Part shown: in pieces, positions 56,085-64,000 of the stretch | Layout: each line of letters begins with the position of its first letter | Position numbering within the stretch: position 1 is the stretch's first letter | Assembly (NCBI GenBank): GCA_027625915.1 | Contig: JANTQA010000036.1 | Coordinates: 1,731,501-1,795,500, forward strand | From: Anaeramoeba flamelloides | Lineage: Eukaryota; Metamonada; Anaeramoebidae | DNA length: 64,000 nucleotides | Direction of reading: 5' to 3' | Translations under genes and position numbers: made by a program | The notes under the pieces: model-generated | Seen by the model: only the letters and a program-made list of their open reading frames with translations | The model's database searches: none | Told to the model about the DNA's origin: nothing

Positions 56085-59000
56085 TTAACAACATCCAGTT
56101 TTTTCTTCTTGTCTCTTTGTGTTTTCTTCGTCGTATGAAATCAGACTAATTTGTGTTTTTTTGTTTTTTTGTTTTTCTTCAAGAACTTTTTCAGGGACAG
56201 ATTTACAAATCAATTTGAAAAGATCTTGGATGTTTGTTCCTTCTTTTGCTGAAGTTTCCATGAATTCCAAACCGTTATGCTTTGCAAAATCTTCTCCTTT
56301 GCTTTTTGGGATTTGTTGGTTTTCTAAATCGATTTTATTTGCACAGACAACAACAAAAATATTTTCGGGTCCAAATTTTTTTAATTCTTCATACCATTCC
56401 TTCATTTTTTTAAAAGTTGAACGGACGCTGACATCATAAACAAGGATGGTTGCATCACTATCTTTGTAGTACATGGTACCAAGACCTTTTTAATTTTAAT
56501 TTTATATTATTTTTTTGTTATTGTGATTGTTATTTTAAATAATAAGAATAAGTGGAAATATATTAATGATAATTAAATCGCTTATATGTAATTTTTTAAC
56601 AAAATAAAAATTAAAATACAAGATTAATTTAAAAATAATTTGTAAATTATAATATATTTCCTTTAATAAAACTAGAAGATCAAAAATATTACAATATTTT
56701 CATTTATTATTTTTTTTTGAAGAAATAATAACAAATAATCCTTTCTTTTCTTTTTATTGCTACTGAAGAGAGATGATTCAATAAAATTACCTTCTGCTTG
56801 CCGTTAGTTTTTCTTGAGTTTTTTGTTTTATTTGTTAAGTGTTCTAGGTTTTTTTGAGTTATTCTATTTTTTTGTGAAGTGTTCTAGGTTTTTTTTACTT
56901 TTTGAAATAAACAGAAAATTTTAATAAATTTTTGGTTTATTTCAAAAACTCAAAAAAACCTAACGAAAATCTATTGATTTTCTAAATAAATAGAAAACTC
57001 AAAAAAACCTAACGAAAATCGATAGATTATATATTTTTTCTAATTTAAAAGAACACTCAAAAAAACCTAACGAAAATCAATAGATTTTCGAAATAAAATA
57101 GAAAACCTCAAAAAAACCTAGAACACTTAACAAATAAAACATAAAACCTCAAGAAAACCGCCGTTAGGTTTTTTTTATTTCTAAAATTAAAAAAAATCGT
57201 CGTTAGGTTTTCCAGAATTTAAAAGAATTGAGTAAAATCTTTGATTTTTATCTATTCTTTTGAATTCTGGAAAATCACCATTAGGTTTTTTTTAATTTAA
57301 AAAATTTTCTTTTTATTTCTAAAATTAAAAAAAACCGCCGTTAGGTTTTCCAGGATTTGAAAGAATTGAGTTAAATCTTTGATTTCACTCTATTTTTTTG
57401 AATTTTGGAAAACCTAGGCACTCTACGACACTCTACAGCACTCTACGGCACTTCCTCAAATACCAATTTTTTTGTGAGTTTTTTATCCTTATTAAAAAAA
57501 ATGATCTTTTCTAAATAAAATAACAAAAGTTTCAATTTTAGATTTTTTATTCTTTTTGAAGCGAATTTTAAAATATAAATATTGCAAGAATTGTTTTATT
57601 TTTTCTTGAATCATTAATTTCTAATAAAAAAAAAAAAAAAAAAAAGAATGAATATATTTTTAATAGTTTTTGGAATTAATGAAATACATTTTATTTTATA
57701 CTTTGTAAATTTAAACTATATAATATTTATTTCTAATATAGCATTTGTCTGGAAAGTTTATGATTCTTTATTTATTTTAAGTGGCCTCGATTGAATCGAA
57801 TTCTATAACCCTTACCTGAAAGCTGGTTTATTTTTTTTTTTTTTCATTTTCCAAACCAGCTATTTGTATCAAAAGAATATTGATAAACCCTTACTTTGTC
57901 AAATATAGAGATTTGCAAAATAATCACAAATCGGATTAAATCGAATTAAATTTATTTTATAAGTGCCGAAAGAAAGCAATTTGTTTCAAATTGAAGAAAT
58001 TTTACCATTTGTAAATATAACCTAAGAAAAGATGAGATTTTTTTAAATTTGAATTTTTGTTATTTGAGATTATGTTGAAACTTTTTTTTTTGTTGTATTT
58101 TTTACCATCGAGATCCTTGGCTTTTTTTTTTTTCGTGTTTGTATTTAGTTAATCAAAAGAAAGTCTGATTTCACATTATCTGTTTTTAGTTTCAAGTCAC
58201 TCCTTGTGTATGAAGCAAGATTCATGGTAAGTGGCTAGACCATTAAAACTGGTAAATTAGACGGTTTTAAGTATCACCGTGAAAACTTTTAGTAGTCACT
58301 TTTTTAAAACAGCTGTAGTCATTTTATAAGATTGAATTTTCATTTTTGGTTGTAGCTCAAATTGGTTCTTTATAATTCTTGACTTGAAAAAGTAAAAAAA
58401 AGAAAAGAATATCCTTTTAAAGCCTAAGCCAAGAAAAGGCTGTTCACAAATACAACAAGAAAAATAGACAGATGGGAAAAATATCTCAAATTTTTATTCA
58501 TTGTAGCTTTGAAAATGATTCACAACAAAAATCGCACACTTTTAAATATATTTCATTTTATTCAACATATTTTAATAAAATATGGCTTTACATTTTTCTT
58601 TAATGTTTGAAATACAATAAAAGAGTTTTATTTTCAGATCTTTCAATTTATTTTTGTATTTCAGACTATTATTGTTTGTTTCGTGTATTTTTAAATCAAT
58701 TTTATTTTGTCGAGTAGGATTAAATAGCTTTATTTCAATCAATTTAATTAATTGCTCGAGAGAAAAAAAAATACTGAAATAAAAGTTTCACCCATGATTC
58801 TGAAATATTTTGAAATAGTTTAAATACAATGAAATAAATATGCGGTTTTTGTTGTGTTGTCTCTTTTTTAAATACTTTTTTTTTACAATAAAAATTCTTT
58901 TTCTTTTTCTTTTGAGTTTGGGTTTGAAAAGATCTTTCGGTGTTGAGGATATTTGGTCTTGGTTTAATTCAAAAATAATTTTTTAAAAGGATTAAAGAAA

Positions 59001-59673
59001 GAGCGAGGGTTGATGACTGAAAGGTGGTAAGGTGACGAAAAGGTGAATATACAACACGATAAAAAAAAAAAAAAATACTCTTATATAAAAAATAAAAAAA
59101 GAAGAAAAAACAAAAAATAAAAAATAAAAAGGGATTATACTTCGATATCGTTCTTGTCCAGCAGAATCCCAAATTTTCAAATTGTATTTTGTTTCTCCAA
59201 TAACCAAACTTTTTGTTAAAAAGCTTGCTCCAATCGTTGATTCAGTGTTAGGATCAAATTTGTCTTCGGTGAATCTTAAGGCAATTGAAGTCTTTTTGGT
59301 TTTTGTTGAGTTTTTTTGTTCAAAGAAACAAAATTTTGAAAAAAAAGTAAAATTAAAAAGAAAAGTTAAGTTTTGATGAAATGAGTTGGTTTTTATTTTG
59401 TATTTTGAAAAAAATTAAATCAAAAAAGAATTAAAATAAACTCAACCAAACGAATTACAAAAGGGTTGGGGATGAGGTGTTTTTGGAAATTTAAAAAAAA
59501 AAAAATCAAAAGAAAAATTTGAAATCATTTCAACACACAAAGTAAAAACAAAAAGTTAATTTGGTTGGGAAACAAAGGTAAAAAAAAGAAGGAATTGGGA
59601 TTAAAGAATTTACTTTTCCAACAGCAACATGCCCTAAAAGTACAATTTTTAATTCTCGAACGTAATTTGTCAT
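56085..59673 (-). CDS. Rab-family small GTPase, Rab5/Rab22-like, three exons
   Basis: Exons 59673-59614, 59291-59141 and 56485-56085 splice in frame (phases 0 and 1) to 203 aa. Rab GTPases switch membrane identity and vesicle fusion. All motifs are present: P-loop GHVAVGKT (14-21, split by intron 1 between Lys20 and Thr21), switch I Thr39 in STIGASF, WDSAGQE (61-67), NKID (120-123) and TSAK (148-151). The product ends in two cysteines for geranylgeranylation. FDPN-TIGASF-TK and MYYKDSDATILVYDV place it near Rab5, Rab21, Rab22 and Rab31, the early-endosomal group; the exact subtype is uncertain. Intron 1 is 322 nt; intron 2 is 2,655 nt and contains a palindromic repeat. Exon 1 (20 codons) begins MTNYVRELKIVLLG directly after an in-frame start. 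Positions are firm because each junction restores the conserved sequence. Confidence 0.95.
56785..57455. repeat. AACCTAACG-family palindromic repeat, copy E (best preserved)
   Basis: Begins GCCGTTAGTTTTTCTTGAG. A core palindrome (about 56,889-56,960) is flanked by many modules AACCTAACGAAAATC (at least five) and CTAGAACACTT. Two hairpins of the TTTAAAAGAATTGAG type lie at about 57,215-57,260 and 57,355-57,405. It closes with CCTAGGC followed by three decamers ACTCTACGAC, ACTCTACAGC and ACTCTACGGC (57,421-57,450). The decamers are the inverse of those opening copy B. Non-coding, inside a Rab intron. Confidence 0.82.
58293..58315. repeat. isolated MITE terminus
   Basis: GTCACTTTTTTAAAACAGCTG followed by TA is the same terminus as the right end of the 384-bp element at 47.35-47.74 kb. 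No partner end was found nearby, so this is probably a remnant. Confidence 0.55.
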
Positions 59674-60163
59674 TAATACAAAAGAAAAAAAAGAAATAAT
59701 TGATTAAAAAAAAACAACGAATAATAAGTCAAAAAATGATCAAAGAATGAAAAAAAAAATGGAAATATCCCCTTACTTAATCCAACCTGGTACCACTTTA
59801 AAGTTATTCCAAGGTTTTGCAATTGTTGAAAAGACCATAAGCTTTTTAAAAGTCAAGTGTTTTTTTATTCGAGAGCTCAAATTTTTTTGCAAGATTTTGG
59901 TTTTTTATTGAAAAACATTGAATGGGTAAATACAAGATTTTCAATTCATTTCTTTTTCGAAATTTGTTTTATTGAAAAAATATTGAAAGTCGTAAAAAAT
60001 ACCAATCAGGAACAATTTCAAAAGAATTTAAATTAAGCGGGAAAGTTCATTTTTCAAATTTTGAGTGCTACCATTTATGTGGAACTGAAGCATTCAAATC
60101 ATTTCTAAAACCCAGTACATTGATTTTTTCAGAAATAAGGGAGCGGGGGTATATCCGAGTATA

Positions 60164-61405
60164 ATAGAGGTTTTGATGATAACCTACTTAATTCACGATA
60201 AAGTTAGAAAAATCGCGATAATTTCCATCAAATCGCGATAATATCAGAAAATTGCGATATTCAATATTATCACGATAATATAACAAATCACGACAATTCT
60301 ATAAAATCGCGATAAATGCCAAAATATCGCGATTAAAAAGTAATCGCAATAAAATAGTTGATGGGTTTTTGAATTAATTGAGAAATATTTGTACAAAAAA
60401 TATTTTTTTGATCAAAAAATAGATTATGTGAAAAAAAGTCATTCTTTGAAAAAGCAACAATTAAAGAGACTTGATCCAATCAAGGATCAGATCAAAGAAT
60501 TTTATTGTGTTTTCGTTTAATTTGATTGACAAACCTATCGATCCTTTAAGATCAACAAACAATAAGAAATAAAGAAAATTAATATTTTTTCGGTTAATCA
60601 TGGTGTTGGAAATTGCCTTGAATAATTAGCCAATAAATCAATCAACCCTTTATCCGTTCTTTAAAGAATGTGATCTTGGGTTAAAATATTTTCAATCTTC
60701 CCCGAAAGCTAAAAGGAGTTGATAAACTTTTCAAACGCTTTCACAACCTCCTTGCCAGATGATCACCAATTATTAAGATTTTTTATAGATTTGTCTTCTT
60801 GTTTTTCTTTTTCTTATTTGAGCATCTCTATTGGACCGAAAACACAATTAGAGCTTAGAGGTTTTTGTTTGATCGATCACCAATAAGAAGGAAAATTATT
60901 CTTTATTCTTTTTGGCTATTTGAAATTGTGAAGGTAACAACCCCATTGTCAGAAAACACATCTATCTTATATTCAAGTGTATTGTTGAAATGGTTAATTA
61001 TTGGTTTGAGAATAAAATTTGTTTGAGATTTTATATTTTGTTCGAAAAAAAAATTAATGAATAGAAAAAAATTTTGTGTTTCTACTACAAACCAAACTCA
61101 TTCTGTTTATAAAAATTTTCTGTCTTTCAAAACTTTCAAACACTTGAAGACAGTTCACAACTCTTACAAACACTTTCAAACATTTATTAAAGGGAGAAAG
61201 TGTTGTAAAAGTATCAAGACTTTGTAAAAGCCAAGAGATTTTTTTAAGGTAAATTCAAAAAAATAATTTTTCATTTTTTCGCGATAATGTGAATATCGCG
61301 ATAATGTTGAATATCGCGATAAAGTTGGACTAATTGCGATTTTTAATAATATCGCGATTTTATTGTTAATATCATGATCATATATGTTATCATCAAAAAC
61401 TCTAA
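60164..61405 (+). mobile_element. TCGCGA-array element, copy b (best preserved)
   Basis: A 1,242-bp element with inverse ends ATAGAGGTTTTGATGATAAC and GTTATCATCAAAAACTCTAAT. The left array (about 60,200-60,350) has four intact TCGCGA plus TTGCGA, two TCACGA and TCGCAA. The right array (about 61,278-61,370) has four intact TCGCGA plus TTGCGA. The middle holds GATC-rich palindromic patches and conserved blocks shared with copies a and c, but no ORF. It is flanked by AT-rich sequence with no certain target duplication. Probably a non-autonomous DNA transposon whose terminal arrays could be transposase-binding sites. Confidence 0.9.
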
Positions 61406-62261
61406 TATATTTTCATAGCAACGAAAAAAAGGAAATCAAAAAATAAAAAAATTGATCAATAAAAAATCATTTAAAATCATTTATTTCAAGATCTTATCTG
61501 TGTCATTTGATACAATTACTTATTCTTTATTTGGTTATATTTTTCATTCTTTAATGAAAATCTTTTGTTTGCTTAAATTTTTGAGAAAGAAATTACTTTC
61601 GATTTCTAAAGAATTTCTAAAATATATATAAAAATCCTATTTTCCTTTAATTCATCTAATTCTAGTTTGGTTTCAGAAAATAGATGTTTTATAAATAAAT
61701 CTTTCTTCAAAAATAAAGATATGTTGTACAAATTCGATTGATTTGATAATGATTTATTGTTGAATAAAATTTCATATTCAAAATTATTTCGAATATTGCT
61801 GAAATTTTTACTATATTTTTCTGTTATTTTGGGTTGAATCTTTTGTAACTTCTTTTTGATTCCAAGAATTCAACTCATTTATTTTAATTTGTGGAATAGT
61901 ATACTTTGTTTTAGTTTTTTGTTTTATAAAAATATTTGAAAAAAGAATTTAGGAAGCAAATTTGTAAAAAAATATTTTATAAAATAATAATAAATAGTAA
62001 AGGGGTGAAAAATTCAAGGATAAAAACTTAATGGATTTCATTCAAATTAAGAAGATAAAGAAAAAAATATCTTTGAAAATAGACTTTTTCCTTTTTTTTT
62101 TTTTTCATTCTTGATTTTAAAAAAATTTATTTGGAAATGTGATCTTTTGTGTTTGGTTTTCAAAAATTGTATATTTGTTTCAAATGTATACCTTTTCAGG
62201 TCTATTTTTTTTTTTTTTTGTTTACTCTTGATTAATTTCATTCATCTTCTTAATTACAATA

Positions 62262-62860
62262 AACTAAAAAAAATCTAGAAGTAAATTTAATACCAAATTC
62301 AAAAAAAATTAATTGAATCTTGAAATTGAAAAACAAAAGTAAAAATATGATTACTTCAGGACCAAACTTAACTTTAAAGCTATTTTCAGACATGAATTAT
62401 CGTTTTAAAAAATCTGATCTATTTTTCTCATTTTTGAAAAGTTCTAAAGTAGGATTTTTTTTAAATTTTTAATAAAACTTATTTTCTTTGAAAGAAAGAA
62501 ATATTATGGTCTATAAAGGAAGTGTACAAAAATATACTTTAAAAATAAAACCAATATGCTCTAAAATATCTGTTTTAAAAAATCTTTTAAATTCAAAAGA
62601 ATTACAAGAATTATTTTAAACTTTTATAAATATAATTTTTTGATTCAAAGAACAGTTCAAATCAATTTTTTCTTTTTATTGAATAAAAAAATATGAGAAA
62701 AAGAACCAAACAATAAAATTACAAATTCCCCCATAATACTTGATTAAAATTTGTAAAATTCAACTAAAAATCTAAAGAAACACTTTTTAATTTGATTATT
62801 TATAATCAATAATTAATAATCCAATTTTAATTATTTTGGTGAGTTATTACCAACACAAAG
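62262..62860 (+). repeat. dispersed ~650-bp repeat, copy 2
   Basis: Direct counterpart of 49,235-49,880, with AAAAAAATCTAGAAGT, TCTTGAAATTGAAAAA, GGTCTATAAAGGAAGTGTAC and CAGTTCAAATCAATT in the same order. Weaker similarity continues to about 63,110. No ORF. Confidence 0.7.
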
Positions 62861-62947
62861 ATTTTAATGTATCAATAGAATTTACAATTATTTCTCAATT
62901 ATTTAATAGATTTTCAAAAAATAAAACAAATTTAAATAAATAAATCT

Positions 62948-62950
<3 letters not shown>

Positions 62951-62987
<37 letters not shown>
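62951..62987. repeat. (TA)n microsatellite
   Basis: About 36 nt of alternating TA. Confidence 0.95.
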
Positions 62988-62989
<2 letters not shown>

Positions 62990-63370
62990 TCAAATATCTG
63001 GTTATTATAATAACACTTCCTTTTTTATATTCTTAATATTTGAAAAAGAATATTAGTTAATTTTTTAAATTTCAAGAAATTTAATAAATATTTGTGAATA
63101 AAATAGAACATTAATTTTTTTCAATCTTCAAGGATTTAATTTTTAATTTATCTCTATTGTGTTTTTGAATTAAGATTAAAAGTTGAATGTTATTTGTTCA
63201 TACAGACACTCAGATAATTATTCAAAGTGTAAGATTTCTTCAAAATAAAAATTTTTTGCAATTTTTATTTTTCTAATTTCGATCCAAAAATCCAAACAAA
63301 AAAGGATCAGGAATCTTTTTACTTAAAATATAATTGAGAAAAATAAAATCTATTAAAAATGATAACTCAC

Positions 63371-63785
63371 CTCTCTAAAGTTGATAAATGGAGTTGTATA
63401 TCGGGTTTAATTGTGCTCTTGTGCAAATATTTACTTTATTACTTTTAAGAAAAAAAAATAAATTAGAGTTATTAGTCCCTTAACACATTTCTAGATCTAA
63501 AAAAAAAAAATTAATAAAACCAAAAATTTACATAAAATAATGTTAAAAAAACTGAAAAATTAAAGATTCAACTTTGAAATATATTGGCATCACTTTTTTT
63601 TTCACAAATAGAGCAGTGGATGATTTTTTGGTTGAAAAGTTTCAATATCTGGTAACAGTCAACAAAATTTTTTTTTTTCTAATGTCTTCTACTAAAATTA
63701 TTTAAAATAGTAAAATGTACTTACTTCCTTGAATAAATTTCCATTTTTCATTCAATTCATCGAATTTATCTTTGATTAAAGATAA
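63371..63785 (-). CDS. possible exons of a gene entering from the right edge
   Basis: Two minus-strand patches end at good donor-like sites. About 63,785-63,725 reads LSLIKDKFDELNEKWKFIQ, an amphipathic coiled-coil-like string, before GTAAGTAC. About 63,430-63,371 reads LHKSTIKPDIQLHLSTLE before GTGAGT; another frame there gives TRAQLNPIYNSIYQL and a stop. Composition is protein-like and unlike the flanks. Acceptors and frame could not be settled, and an in-frame stop lies just upstream of the first patch. The gene, if real, would start beyond 64,000. No family recognised. Confidence 0.3.
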
Positions 63786-64000
63786 TCTGAGATTTTTTTA
63801 ATTCTTCATTTAAATTATAGATTTATTGACTTAAGGCTAACAATCACCCGAAATTGAAAAAAAAATATTATCACATATTGGATTGGGTATAGGCCTGTTA
63901 ATGGTTTTCTTATATGATTGATCTTAATTTCGGTATAGGTTTTACTAGTCGTACAAAAAGTCAATTTTTGTCGATTAATTTTTTTTTTACGAAATCAAAA

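Larger units (their letters stand above)
56486..59140 (-). other. 2,655-nt intron 2 of the Rab gene
   Basis: Donor GTATAA, acceptor AAAAAG, phase 1. It holds AACCTAACG-family palindromic repeat copy E (about 56,785-57,455), a ~20-nt A tract at about 57,626-57,645, and an isolated MITE terminus (58,293-58,315). A small hairpin pairs AGCTGGTTTAT (about 57,821) with AAACCAGCT (about 57,852). No nested gene recognised. Confidence 0.9.
59674..64000. other. region upstream of the Rab gene to the window end
   Basis: The first few hundred bases contain the Rab promoter and 5' UTR. Then come a complete TCGCGA element (60,164-61,405), the second copy of the ~650-bp dispersed repeat (about 62,262-62,860), a TA tract (62,951-62,987) and exon-like minus-strand sequence near the edge (63,371-63,785). 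From 61,410 to 62,260 nothing is recognised. Confidence 0.6.

Noticed and set aside
57120-57450. AACCTAACG modules as telomere repeats
   Set aside because: The modules are interspersed with other blocks and inverted halves rather than in tandem, and occur at five internal places.
57421-57450. Decamer array as a CRISPR or satellite
   Set aside because: There are only three or four short units, no spacers, and a eukaryotic setting; they mark the end of a palindromic element.
1-64000. tRNA, snRNA or rRNA genes
   Set aside because: Scanning by eye for T-loop, U6, U2 and 5S signatures found none; very diverged ones could be missed.

Overview
This window looks like nuclear DNA from an AT-rich, intron-bearing protist. 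Genes are eukaryotic (BUD23, a TRIP12/UFD4-type HECT ligase, a VPS9 Rab-GEF, a class IV sirtuin, RTF2, a Rab GTPase, a cytochrome b5 domain), introns are GT-AG, and proteins carry long homopolymer or two-residue tracts (K, N, NE, KE, TN/TK). This style recalls Anaeramoeba-like or other amoeboid/flagellate protists. The assignment is inference; no rRNA or tRNA gene was found to anchor it.

Layout. Coding DNA is sparse: about nine genes in 64 kb. From the left: a gene-free stretch with a palindromic repeat; BUD23 (minus, two exons, 3,048-nt intron); a 6.2-kb single-exon HECT ubiquitin ligase (minus); a repeat-rich gap with a decayed LINE and a 66-nt A tract; a VPS9-domain gene (minus); a SIRT6/SIRT7-type sirtuin (plus, 143-nt intron); a small secreted, probably GPI-anchored cysteine-rich protein (minus); 8 kb of repeats; a Lys-rich orphan ORF (plus); a cluster of TA-flanked MITEs; the first exon of a cytochrome b5-domain gene (minus); RTF2 (plus, three exons, the first only 10 coding nt); a nested transposon region; a Rab5/Rab22-like GTPase (minus, three exons, introns of 2,655 and 322 nt); and a right end with another transposon copy and possible exons of a gene running off the window.

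The genes are independent housekeeping loci, not an operon or pathway. Loose themes are endosomal trafficking (a VPS9 GEF and the Rab class such GEFs act on), ubiquitin and genome maintenance (HECT ligase, RTF2), and ribosome/nucleolus (BUD23, possibly the sirtuin).

The most interesting material is non-coding. At least eight repeat families were recognised by eye, most with terminal inverted repeats: (i) a ~1.25-kb element whose ends are arrays of the palindrome TCGCGA, decaying mainly by C-to-T or G-to-A changes at its two CpGs; (ii) a ~520-bp element, one copy nested in (i) and one in the BUD23 intron; (iii) palindromic AACCTAACG elements bounded by decamer arrays; (iv) several TA-flanked mariner-type MITEs, including two nearly identical ~496-bp copies 0.7 kb apart. 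Exon boundaries were set by reading splice sites against known family alignments. Repeat limits and copy relationships are by eye and approximate unless stated.
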